DNA of 11,040 nt from Sutterella sp. (GCA_019410445.1 DXSO01000046.1:1-11040), one strand, 5' to 3'; positions 1 through 6,783 are shown, counted from the stretch's first letter. The notes: generated by a model not told the origin, from the letters alone. Made by a program: numbers and translations.

Positions 1-410
1 ATACCGTGCAGCTCCACGGCCATTTTGCTGACAGCCAAAGCAACAAGGTGGGTGTCATCCTTCCAGGCAAAACATTCTCGCTCTTCATCGGTAAGCTCTT
101 TATCGAGCCGACTGCGAAGCCAACCGTTAAAGCGCTCTCCACTCCACCCCTCGTCTTGACCATATCCCCGCAAAACGTCCGGGTAGCGCCCTTGAAAAAG
201 CCCCGTCACTTCCCGAAGAAAGGCAGCCAGGCCCACATTATTTCCATCGCCGCCGAATCCAGCCATCTGATGCTCGGCATAAGACTGCGCCACGAGGTTC
301 AACAGCAAAAACACACTGACACGATCTCGATTGAACCCCTCTCCTTCGGATAATTCGAAGCCGAGATGCGCCGCCGCCTGTTCACCGTTTTTCTGGGAAG
401 TCTGCGTCAT
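1..410 (-). CDS. Unrecognised protein, C-terminus cut by the window edge
   Basis: An open frame starts with ATG at 408-410 (minus) and runs off the left edge without a stop, giving 136 visible residues. The start is supported by an AAAGG Shine-Dalgarno about 8 bases upstream and by its position 21 bp after the qmcA stop, so it is very probably the last or next gene of the ybaL-NfeD-qmcA operon. The visible part begins MTQTSQKNGEQ and is soluble-looking and acidic. It has a short hydrophobic stretch (VFLLLNLVAQ, residues 32-41), a Gly-rich turn (GFGGDGNN, 51-58), an aromatic segment (GYGQDEGWSGERFNGW, 82-97) and a charged helix (SRLDKELTDEERE, 100-112). There is no signal peptide and no transmembrane segment. 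I do not recognise the family and assign no function. Codon use matches its neighbours, which supports real coding. Confidence 0.72.
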   Translation of the reverse strand, partial: MTQTSQKNGEQAAAHLGFELSEGEGFNRDRVSVFLLLNLVAQSYAEHQMAGFGGDGNNVGLAAFLREVTGLFQGRYPDVLRGYGQDEGWSGERFNGWLRSRLDKELTDEERECFAWKDDTHLVALAVSKMAVELHG

Positions 411-431
411 AACTTGCCTTTGAGATTCGAT

Positions 432-1376
432 TTAGGGATGCGGTAAGCTGTTCGAACCGTTGTTTGAACTCTTGACCATCGTCATTGCCGATGTCACCAA
501 CGTCGACAAATCACGCAAATTGGCCGACACCACCAACGGATTGCCATCTTTGGCCAACTTCGAGAAAGCTTCAACGTATTTTTCAGCCACCTGCAGATTG
601 ACGGCATTCATCCCGCCGGGCTCGTTGGTCGCCTGTGCAACCATGCGAAGCGCCTCAGCGGTGGCTTGAGCAATCGCAAGCGTTGCGGCGGCCTGCCCCT
701 GAGCCTTATTGATTTCTGCTTGTTTTTCACCTTCGGACTGAGCGATTGCCGCCTCTTTGGCACCGGTAGCCAAATTGATCTGTTCGAGTTTTCGCCCTTC
801 CGATGCCGCTACCACGGCACGTTTTTCACGCTCGGCGGTGATTTGCTGCTGCATGGCCTGAAGGATCACCGCCGGAGGCGTCAGATCCTTGATTTCATAA
901 CGAAGCACCTTGACGCCCCAATTGAGCGCAGCTTCATCAATGGCCGAAACGACGGACTTGTTGATGAGGTCTCGTTCCTCGAAAGTCTTGTCAAGTTCCA
1001 TACGGCCGACAACGCTTCTCAAGGTTGTTTGAGCCAACTGCGTGATTGCAATGATGTAGTTGCTGGTTCCGTAACTTGCTCTTTCCGGATCCGTAACCTG
1101 AAAAAACAAAACACCGTCAACGGTAAGCTGCGTATTGTCCTTGGTTATGCACACCTGACTAGGCGTATCGAGCGGCACCTCCTTAAGACTGTGCTTATAC
1201 GCCACACGATCAATGAAAGGAATGATGATGTTGAGTCCGGGATTCAACACGCTGTGAAACTTTCCAAGACGCTCGACGACCCAAGCGTTTTGCTGAGGTA
1301 CGACCTTAATGCACTGCGTGACGAATACAACGGCCAACAGGACGAAAAAAACCGAAAAAATCAGAAAATTGGACAT
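432..1376 (-). CDS. qmcA: QmcA, SPFH/band-7 (stomatin-like) membrane protein
   Basis: A 314-residue protein anchored by one N-terminal hydrophobic helix (residues 3-24, FLIFSVFFVLLAVVFV). It is followed by a band-7/SPFH domain (about 25-185) that opens with the family pattern VVPQQNAWVVERLGKF..LNPGLNIIIPF and contains the conserved ..GVKVLRYEIKDLTPP.. segment. Residues 186-245 are a charged Ala/Glu/Gln-rich coiled coil with flotillin-like repeats (EGRKLEQ, EGEKQAE). Length and order match E. coli QmcA (about 305 residues). SPFH proteins form large oligomers that organise membrane microdomains and often pair with NfeD-family proteins. Here the NfeD gene lies 35 bp upstream, as in the E. coli qmcA-ybbJ pair. 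The ATG at 1376 has an AGGG ribosome site about 8 bases upstream. HflC/HflK are the main alternative, but the ER-rich coiled coil and the NfeD partner favour QmcA. Confidence 0.93.
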   Translation of the reverse strand: MSNFLIFSVFFVLLAVVFVTQCIKVVPQQNAWVVERLGKFHSVLNPGLNIIIPFIDRVAYKHSLKEVPLDTPSQVCITKDNTQLTVDGVLFFQVTDPERASYGTSNYIIAITQLAQTTLRSVVGRMELDKTFEERDLINKSVVSAIDEAALNWGVKVLRYEIKDLTPPAVILQAMQQQITAEREKRAVVAASEGRKLEQINLATGAKEAAIAQSEGEKQAEINKAQGQAAATLAIAQATAEALRMVAQATNEPGGMNAVNLQVAEKYVEAFSKLAKDGNPLVVSANLRDLSTLVTSAMTMVKSSNNGSNSLPHP

Positions 1377-1411
1377 AGTTGCATCCCTCTCATCATTTCA
1401 ATCAGGACGAA

Positions 1412-1837
1412 TCAGCGAGAAACCGGCTCAATAATCAAGCGTGCTCCGTCAACTTTGACAATACGCCAAAGTCCGGGTTTGAGCGTGAGAGCATCCTGAG
1501 CATACGCAGTCCACTGCGCGCCCCTGTACATGACATGAGTTGAGCCATCGGCATTCCATTGCTCGACCGTCACCGTCTGTCCTTTGTCCGGGTGCTGAAG
1601 CACTTCGCTTTGCGACGGCGCGCGGCTCCGCATCCGAGAAACAACCAGTCCGCCGACGATGGTTGCGCCCGCAAAAATGGAAAACTGCCAGCCGAGCGAC
1701 AACCCGGCCCATGCAGCCAGAGCACCTGCCGCTGCCGCAATCCCCATCACAATGAGATAAAACGTACCGAGCAACATGTCGAGGCCGACCAGAATAATTC
1801 CGGCTACAACCCAACAGACAATCGGAGAAATTTCCAT
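1412..1837 (-). CDS. NfeD-family membrane protein (YbbJ-like, short form)
   Basis: A 141-residue protein with hydrophobic segments at roughly residues 5-22, 23-44 and 48-65, then a C-terminal soluble part (about 75-141) with the pattern VTVEQWNADGSTHVMYRGAQW. That pattern is typical of the OB-fold domain of NfeD proteins. It lacks the long N-terminal ClpP-like protease domain, so it is the short NfeD1b form that accompanies stomatin/QmcA proteins and is thought to help assemble or stabilise them in the membrane. I chose the ATG at 1835-1837 because AGAAGGAAG lies 8-10 bases upstream. The frame could also open at a TTG at 1867 overlapping the antiporter stop, but that adds a polar MTGETRRKSS with no homologous look. 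The gap to the ybaL stop is 26 bp and to the qmcA start 35 bp, implying co-transcription. It corresponds to E. coli ybbJ by context. Confidence 0.9.
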   Translation of the reverse strand: MEISPIVCWVVAGIILVGLDMLLGTFYLIVMGIAAAAGALAAWAGLSLGWQFSIFAGATIVGGLVVSRMRSRAPSQSEVLQHPDKGQTVTVEQWNADGSTHVMYRGAQWTAYAQDALTLKPGLWRIVKVDGARLIIEPVSR

Positions 1838-1863
1838 AGAGGACTTCCTTCTTGTTTCACCGG

Positions 1864-3621
1864 TCAATGTGCAGGCTGAACATTTGTCTGCCCTTCGCGC
1901 TCCCGATCCGGTTCATCTTTCCTATAGTAATCAAGAATGTTGCCCTTGAGCACTTCGGAAATACTTTCCGAATCCAAATAAACGTTCTGAATTCCTTCCT
2001 GCTTCAAGTGTTCGACTTCTTCGGTTGACCCGGCGCGAACCATAATGTTGAGCTCAGGGTTAAGCTGCTTGGCCATTTCAACGATCTTGAGCGTTTTTAC
2101 AGGATCAATGTCAATGACCATGAGCTGAGCAGCCGTGACAATATGCCCCTGCACAAGCACCATCGGATCGGAAGCGTCGCCACTGATTACCGCACGTTTT
2201 TGCTCGCGAAGTTCTTCCGCAAACGCCTTGTCCTCGGCAATACAGACAAACGGCACATCCGCAGCGGACAACTTTTCAACCACGGATCGAGTCACGGTGC
2301 CGGCTCCAACCAGTATCGTCTGCCCCATCAGCATGCGGCGGGAAGTTTCCTTTGGAAGCACGGAGTACGGATCGGTGAGCATCGCCGCAGCTCTTGCCCA
2401 GGCAAAGTGACGCACGGCAAATCGACGCACGTACGGCGTCAATGCAAACATAAACGGATTGAGAGCAATTGACAAAATTGCCGAAGCCACCACCATCGAG
2501 AGCATCTTTTGATCGGTCATGCCCAAAGCAATACCCTGTGCGGCCAAAATAAAGGAAAACTCACCGATTTGAGCCAACGCGGCACTGACGTTCAACGAGG
2601 TGTGCAGCGGATACCGCATGAAATGCACGAGACTGAATGCCGTCAAGGACTTGCCGATCATGATGATGCCGAGCATTGTCAGAATCGACAACGGTTCTTC
2701 GAAAATCACATGCCAGTCGAGCATCATCCCGACGCCGACGAAAAAGAGAACCGAGAAAGCATCCTGCAGCGGCAGCGAGTCCGTAGCGGCACGATGCGCA
2801 TACTTGCTCTCCCGCATGACCATGCCGGCAAAAAAAGCTCCCAGAGCAAAGCTCACGTTAAAAACAGCTGCCGCACCGTACGCGATACCGATTGAGGCTG
2901 TCAGAATCGAAAGCGTAAAAAGCTCTCGAGAACCGGTTTTAGCGATTTGCCAAAGCACCCAAGGAATGAACTTGCGGCCAACCAGCATCATGATGGCGAC
3001 GAAAGCCACCACATTGAGAAGCGTCGAGGCAATGACGTAAACGATGTCGCCGGTCTGCATGGGTTCGACAGCCTTGCCGTCTGGCGAAACACCCAAAATC
3101 TGAGCCACAGGAGGCAGCAACACCAGAATCAGCACCGTGGCGATGTCTTCCACAACGAGCCAACCGACGGAAATCTGACCGTCCACCGTATTGAGGTGTC
3201 CATGCATTTCCAGTGCTTTGAGAAGCACCACTGTCGAAGCACACGACAAACACAACCCGAAGATCAACGAAGACGCCACGCTCCAATCCCAGACGTACAT
3301 GGCAAACGACAGACCGAGCACGGTTGCTATTGACATCTGAAGCACCGCTCCCGGCAAGGCTATTCCCTTGACTTTGAGTAGATCAGCCACGGAAAAATGC
3401 AGTCCTACGCCAAACATGAGCAGAATGACGCCCACTTCGGAGAGCTGCATGGCGATTTCCATATCAGCCGTCGGTCCCGGTGTATGACTGCTGCACAAAA
3501 TACCGGCGCACAAAAAACCCACCAAAGCCGGACACTTGAGCTTTTCGGCAATGCAACCGAAAATAAGCGCAAGAACAAAAGCAAGAGCCAGCGTAAAAAG
3601 AAGCGGAAGCGAGTGATCCAT
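1864..3621 (-). CDS. ybaL: YbaL/Kef-type monovalent cation:proton antiporter (CPA2) with RCK-like domain
   Basis: A 585-residue protein. Residues 5-395 form about 12 membrane helices of the Na+/H+ exchanger fold, with family signatures ELGVILLMFGVGLHFS-like (61-77), GLCLSCASTVVLLKAL (122-137), WLVVEDIATVL with the ion-path acid pair (154-164) and AQIGEFSF (350-357). Residues 431-560 are a RCK_N/TrkA-N domain, followed by a charged tail. The overall resemblance is strongest to E. coli YbaL. The family exchanges K+ (or Na+) for protons across the inner membrane and is usually gated through the RCK domain. In that domain the dinucleotide motif reads G439-A-G441-T-V-T444, so the third Gly of GxGxxG is replaced by Thr. 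The ATG at 3621 is the only in-frame start nearby and begins MDHSLPLL, like other YbaL proteins, but no good Shine-Dalgarno precedes it. It is the first gene of a four-gene operon. Confidence 0.92.
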   Translation of the reverse strand: MDHSLPLLFTLALAFVLALIFGCIAEKLKCPALVGFLCAGILCSSHTPGPTADMEIAMQLSEVGVILLMFGVGLHFSVADLLKVKGIALPGAVLQMSIATVLGLSFAMYVWDWSVASSLIFGLCLSCASTVVLLKALEMHGHLNTVDGQISVGWLVVEDIATVLILVLLPPVAQILGVSPDGKAVEPMQTGDIVYVIASTLLNVVAFVAIMMLVGRKFIPWVLWQIAKTGSRELFTLSILTASIGIAYGAAAVFNVSFALGAFFAGMVMRESKYAHRAATDSLPLQDAFSVLFFVGVGMMLDWHVIFEEPLSILTMLGIIMIGKSLTAFSLVHFMRYPLHTSLNVSAALAQIGEFSFILAAQGIALGMTDQKMLSMVVASAILSIALNPFMFALTPYVRRFAVRHFAWARAAAMLTDPYSVLPKETSRRMLMGQTILVGAGTVTRSVVEKLSAADVPFVCIAEDKAFAEELREQKRAVISGDASDPMVLVQGHIVTAAQLMVIDIDPVKTLKIVEMAKQLNPELNIMVRAGSTEEVEHLKQEGIQNVYLDSESISEVLKGNILDYYRKDEPDREREGQTNVQPAH

Positions 3622-3665
3622 CTGAGTTGATGCGGAAATGGAAATGGCAACGGATGCGTTTGTTT

Positions 3666-3693
3666 CATGTACTGCCGTCGTAGATCAAGTCAA
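3666..3693 (-). promoter_or_regulatory. Weak candidate sigma-70 promoter for the ybaL operon
   Basis: On the minus strand a TTGACT (-35, 5 of 6 to consensus, at 3688-3693) is followed after 16 bases by TACATG (-10, 3 of 6, at 3666-3671), about 45 bp before the ybaL ATG. Its position, between the rpoD terminator and the first gene of the operon, is where a promoter should be. The -10 match is poor, so this is only a candidate. Confidence 0.25.
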
Positions 3694-3721
3694 CAAGGCC
3701 CGTCTGCAGCATTCAATAAAG

Positions 3722-3745
3722 TTCATTTTCTTTTTTGAAAATGAA
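3722..3745. repeat. AT-rich perfect hairpin, 9-bp arms
   Basis: TTCATTTTC (3722-3730) and GAAAATGAA (3737-3745) are perfect inverted copies around a T6 loop, and the stem can be extended by a wobble and an A-T pair. It lies between the rpoD terminator and the candidate ybaL promoter. It could be a weak bidirectional terminator, a protein-binding palindrome or an AT-rich upstream element. I see nothing else in the 370-bp gap 3622-3991 apart from this, the terminator at 3922-3955 and the weak promoter. Confidence 0.45.
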
Positions 3746-3921
3746 TTCTCTTTTAAAACAAGGATCTGAAGACGGACAAAAATCGACTCTCGAATCGACG
3801 GCGCGTATTGCCAAGTTTAATAGCAGAATCCGCTTTCTTCGGACTTTTAACGTCTCTTTTTTCCAGCTTTTTGCTCTCAATTCGAAGTTTTGAAATCCGG
3901 ACCATGAAGCTTTGCAGCAAC

Positions 3922-3955
3922 AAAAAAAAAGCGGCTTCCGTTTTCCGGAAACCGC
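3922..3955 (-). terminator. Rho-independent terminator of rpoD
   Basis: Read on the minus strand just past the rpoD stop (3992), a GC-rich hairpin forms between 3946-3955 and 3931-3940. It has ten positions with one A/C mismatch and a five-base loop, and the stem includes CCGGAA/TTCCGG. It is followed immediately by nine T residues (A run at 3922-3930 on the plus strand). This is a textbook intrinsic terminator, 37 bp after the sigma-factor stop, and it separates rpoD from the ybaL operon. Confidence 0.93.
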
Positions 3956-3991
3956 CGAAGACAATTCGCTTATCGCTACATCATGCAGTGA

Positions 3992-6193
3992 TCAATCAAG
4001 TGAATTGGCCACCTGCAGATAATCGCGCAAACGTTCCTGGAAGTCAGGGCTGCGCAACTTGCGGATAGCCGCGCTTTCGATTTGTCGGACACGTTCTCGT
4101 GTCAGTCCCATTGCCTGACCAACTTCCTCGAGCGTATGGTCGTGGTTGGTGCCGATACCGTAGCGCAAACGCAGAACCTGCGCTTCGCGCGGCATTAGTT
4201 CATTGAGTGATCGCTTGATCTCTTCTTCCATGGCCATGCGCAGGAACTTGCGCTGGGGATCATCCGATTCATCACCTTTGACGAAGTCCAAGCGGCTTGC
4301 ATCCTCATCGTCACCGATCGGAGCGTCAATTGACTCTACACCGCGCATTGCCTGCGTAAGCAGCTGCACCTTGGCAAGCGGCACGCCGGACAACTCGGAC
4401 AGCTCGGCATCGGTCGGATTACGACCGCGCTCCTGCAAAATACGCTGGCGCACGCGGCGGATCTTGTTGTAGGACTCCGTCATATGCACCGGGATACGAA
4501 TGGTGTTGCCGTAGTCGGCTACGGCACGCGTAACGGATTGACGAACCCACCATGTCGCATAGGTCGAGAACTTGTAGCCGCGACGATATTCAAATTTATC
4601 GACCGCCTTCATCAAACCGAGATTGCCTTCCTGAATCAGGTCGGTCATGGCCAGACCGCGGTTGACGTATCCCTTGGCAATGGAAATCACCAATCGCAGG
4701 TTGGCCTCGATCATCTTGGCCTTGGCGTTGGCCAGATTGGTCTGAGCCAAACGCACCTGACGGGCAAGATCGCGCTGATCGGCAATGGACAAAAGCGCCG
4801 TACGTTCGGCCACGCGCAGCTGATTCTGCAGATGTGACAGCAGCGGACGATTTTCTTCGATGCGTGCGCTGTAGGGCTTGCCCGCCTGCATTGCTTCGTC
4901 AACCCATGCAGGGTCGGTGATACGGCTGTTGACCTCTTCAAGGAATTGCTTGAGCGGATAGCCGCAGCGATCCACCATCAGAGCACGAAGCTGTCGAATG
5001 TTTTCATTGACAGCATCCATGTGCTCGGTGATGTGCTCGGTGAGCGTCGTCACGGTCTTTACCGCAAAACGCACGGGAGCAAGTTCGTAGGCAATGGCGG
5101 CACGCGCATCCTTGTATGCCTGCAGTCTGTCTTGCTGACCGAAGCTGTCGCGAATGGCCTGCAGATAATTGCTGCACGACTCGAACATTTCAATAGCGCG
5201 CTGCTTCATTTCTTCGAGCTGTTCGGTCGTCATGGCTGCAGCGCCGATGTCCGTAGCGACTTCATCGCTGCCGACTTCATCGCTTTCGCCCATTTCGGCA
5301 AGCGCCTGATTGTCTGTAAAGCCGTCGATCACCTGATCGATGGCTGCATCGTCGTCCTTGAGTCCTTCGGAGATCTCGATGAGCTTTTCAACGGCCATCG
5401 GATGCTGAATGATTGCCGACAAAAGCTTGGCCGTATACATTTCAATCTGCTTGGCCACTTCGATTTCACCGGCACGCGTCAGCAGCTTGTGCGAACCCAC
5501 GCCGCGCAGATATGCTCGCAGCGGATCTTTGGAAAGACCGGCGCTTTCTTCCGGCGTAAGCATGGCGGCGGCATCTTCTTCGCTGATGTCTTCGTCATCG
5601 CTGACCGGTTCGTTCATCAAAATATCGTCTTCGCTCGGCGGAGCTTCAAACACCTGAATCGACAAACGAAGCAGCTGTTCGGTGATTTCGCTCAGCGATT
5701 CCTCATTGCGGACGACGTTGTCGGGCAAATGGTCGTTGATTTCAGCAACCGTTACCCAACCGCGCTGACGACCCATGCGGACAAGCGAGCTGTAGCCATT
5801 GACTATATGGTCGTCGCTTTCATGAACCATTTCAGAAGACTCGGTCACACGATCGAGTTCCTCAAGCTCAGAAAGATCTTCGACCCCTTCGTCATCGGCA
5901 TCCATGTCGAGATCAATCATCTCGTCATCGCCCATATCATCGAGGTCATCGTTCTTAGCCGCAGCCTTTCGGCCGGGTTTGCGACCAGGTGTCTTGCCGG
6001 AGGCTTCTGTTTTCTTGCTCTTGCGCGGCTTCTTGGCGGGAGCCGTTTCGCTGGCCGATGCCTGTGCTTCTTCTTCGCTTACGATCACGACGTCACCGCC
6101 TACTTTGACGGCGCCCGCCTGTGCGATCCATTGGATGGCCTCAAAATTGGGAAAGACCACATCATCGACAATTTTTTCGAGTTTTTTCGTCAT
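3992..6193 (-). CDS. rpoD: RpoD, primary RNA polymerase sigma-70 factor
   Basis: A 733-residue group 1 sigma factor. Residues 1-130 are an extension with a basic stretch (KKPRKSKK.. to about 80) and then an acidic one. Region 1.1 lies at about 133-195 (GRQRGWVTVAEINDHLPD). Region 1.2 starts near 223 (DPLRAYLRGVGSHKLLTRAGEIEVAKQIE). A long non-conserved region spans about 255-480. Regions 2.1-2.4 run from about 485 to 570 (NLRLVISIAKGYVNRGL, DLIQEGNLGLMKAVDKF, STYATWWVRQSVTRA) and region 3 follows, with the GDDED finger at 627-631. Region 4.2 ends near 715 (TLEEVGQAMGLTRERVRQIE). It directs core polymerase to housekeeping promoters. The ATG at 6193 begins MTKKLEK. A GTG at 6304 would add 37 Trp/Cys/Arg-rich residues, which I reject. 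The Shine-Dalgarno is weak. Residues that differ from the usual pattern in regions 1.2 and 2.4 are treated as a finding. Confidence 0.96.
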   Translation of the reverse strand: MTKKLEKIVDDVVFPNFEAIQWIAQAGAVKVGGDVVIVSEEEAQASASETAPAKKPRKSKKTEASGKTPGRKPGRKAAAKNDDLDDMGDDEMIDLDMDADDEGVEDLSELEELDRVTESSEMVHESDDHIVNGYSSLVRMGRQRGWVTVAEINDHLPDNVVRNEESLSEITEQLLRLSIQVFEAPPSEDDILMNEPVSDDEDISEEDAAAMLTPEESAGLSKDPLRAYLRGVGSHKLLTRAGEIEVAKQIEMYTAKLLSAIIQHPMAVEKLIEISEGLKDDDAAIDQVIDGFTDNQALAEMGESDEVGSDEVATDIGAAAMTTEQLEEMKQRAIEMFESCSNYLQAIRDSFGQQDRLQAYKDARAAIAYELAPVRFAVKTVTTLTEHITEHMDAVNENIRQLRALMVDRCGYPLKQFLEEVNSRITDPAWVDEAMQAGKPYSARIEENRPLLSHLQNQLRVAERTALLSIADQRDLARQVRLAQTNLANAKAKMIEANLRLVISIAKGYVNRGLAMTDLIQEGNLGLMKAVDKFEYRRGYKFSTYATWWVRQSVTRAVADYGNTIRIPVHMTESYNKIRRVRQRILQERGRNPTDAELSELSGVPLAKVQLLTQAMRGVESIDAPIGDDEDASRLDFVKGDESDDPQRKFLRMAMEEEIKRSLNELMPREAQVLRLRYGIGTNHDHTLEEVGQAMGLTRERVRQIESAAIRKLRSPDFQERLRDYLQVANSLD

Positions 6194-6255
6194 AACTAAG
6201 TTTCGAAACTTCAGCCCAGTCAGATAAAAGAAAGAACGGCTGTCATAGATTCTTT

Positions 6256-6272
6256 CGCAGTGCCAATGCCAG
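6256..6272 (-). promoter_or_regulatory. Sigma-54-like -24/-12 motif in the rpoD leader (weak)
   Basis: The minus strand reads CTGGCATTGGCACTGCG. The GG and GC doublets are 12 bases apart as sigma-54 requires, TGGCA is intact and the -12 element is CTGC rather than TTGC. That is 8 of 12 consensus positions. Initiation would fall near 6245, about 50 bases before the rpoD ATG. Chance occurrence is quite possible. Confidence 0.2.
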
Positions 6273-6338
6273 CATCTCAATCGATAAACGCATCGGAAAC
6301 GCACACAACGAAAAACCGCGTCACCTCCGGAGTTGGAA

Positions 6339-6446
6339 ATGGGCGGTTGTTATGTTCTGCTAAAAGATGACAAATCTGCTCAGGCCTTTCTTCTCAAGTC
6401 GACTATTTTTCCTCAAAGCACTTCCCAAAGAAGCGCTCTGCCTTAA
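6339..6446 (+). CDS. Possible 35-residue small ORF, divergent from rpoD
   Basis: ATG at 6339-6341 is preceded by GGAG with a spacing of about six bases, one of the better-placed ribosome sites in the gap, and the frame closes with TAA at 6444-6446. The peptide begins MGGCYVLLKDDKSAQAFLLK and has no recognised family, signal peptide or membrane helix. The ribosome-site look may be a by-product of the CTCCGGAG palindrome. It is listed only because it could be a real small protein. Confidence 0.15.
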   Translation: MGGCYVLLKDDKSAQAFLLKSTIFPQSTSQRSALP

Positions 6447-6660
6447 CCGGTTCCTTCGTTTTCTGGTTCATGCGGACGGAAAAACGCGTTTCCATCATCG
6501 CATCCGAACTTGCGCCCCTTGAGTTTCGCCAAGAGCTGAATCGCACATGCCTTCGGCGGGAAACTCTCTTATTCCTCTTTATGCCGAAGCTGTCGTTTAT
6601 TGTGGGTACGCCTTTGTTTTTCTTCGTGTATCTCGCCTCCGATGGATTGCTCTCATCTCC

Positions 6661-6783
6661 TGGGCGGTCTTTTACCGGTTTACAAAGACTTCTACACGAG
6701 TTTCTCATTTTATTCCTCATATCGGAAAGATGTCTAGTTTTCCGCCTGAAAATTTGAAAAACCGTGCGGTAAAGACCATCCCA
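6661..6783. repeat. Imperfect 17-bp inverted repeat bracketing 89 bp, downstream of amtB
   Basis: The left arm at 6661-6677 reads TGGGCGGTCTTTTACCG. The right arm at 6767-6783, on the opposite strand, reads TGGGATGGTCTTTACCG. They match except for a C/AT difference and one T. The right arm ends 16 bp past the amtB stop. Inside, a smaller hairpin pairs CGGAAA (6723-6728) with TTTCCG (6739-6744). In the amtB transcript this could fold as a long stem enclosing a hairpin. It could instead be the terminal repeats of a small non-coding element. No target-site duplication is evident at the flanks. Confidence 0.45.

Noticed and set aside
666..1499. A 277-codon plus-strand frame opposite qmcA and NfeD
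   Set aside because: It spans two confident minus-strand genes and their junction, and encodes a Cys/Arg/His-rich sequence with no domain; it is a shadow frame.
1412..1867. Longer NfeD start (TTG at 1867) overlapping the ybaL stop
   Set aside because: The ATG at 1837 has a well-spaced AGGA site and begins right at the first membrane helix; the extra ten residues are polar and unsupported.
5250..5285. Short tandem repeat GACTTCATCGCT within rpoD
   Set aside because: It encodes SDEVGSDEV in the non-conserved acidic loop, a common low-complexity duplication with no sign of slippage or frameshift.
4946..6199. A 417-codon open frame on the plus strand opposite rpoD
   Set aside because: It lies antisense to most of the N-terminal two thirds of rpoD, has no ribosome site, and its peptide is rich in His/Phe/Arg without any recognisable domain. 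It is the mirror of biased third-codon use in rpoD.
6243..6293. A 16-codon upstream ORF in the rpoD leader (MRLSIEMLALALRKNL)
   Set aside because: It has no ribosome site at its ATG, and there are no runs of a regulatory amino acid or attenuator hairpins. Chance is the simplest explanation.
6403..6720. A minus-strand frame of about 100 codons between amtB and rpoD, with GAGGA before an internal ATG at 6708
   Set aside because: The ribosome site is plausible, but AGA, AGG and ATA codons are frequent, unlike all neighbours. The peptide is very Arg/Lys/Ser-rich with no family, and competing frames are open on the other strand. More likely non-coding.
6761..6780. Possible amtB terminator ACCGTGCGGT next to an A run
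   Set aside because: The stem would be four base pairs with a two-base loop, which cannot form; the A/T run is on the wrong side of any stronger stem.
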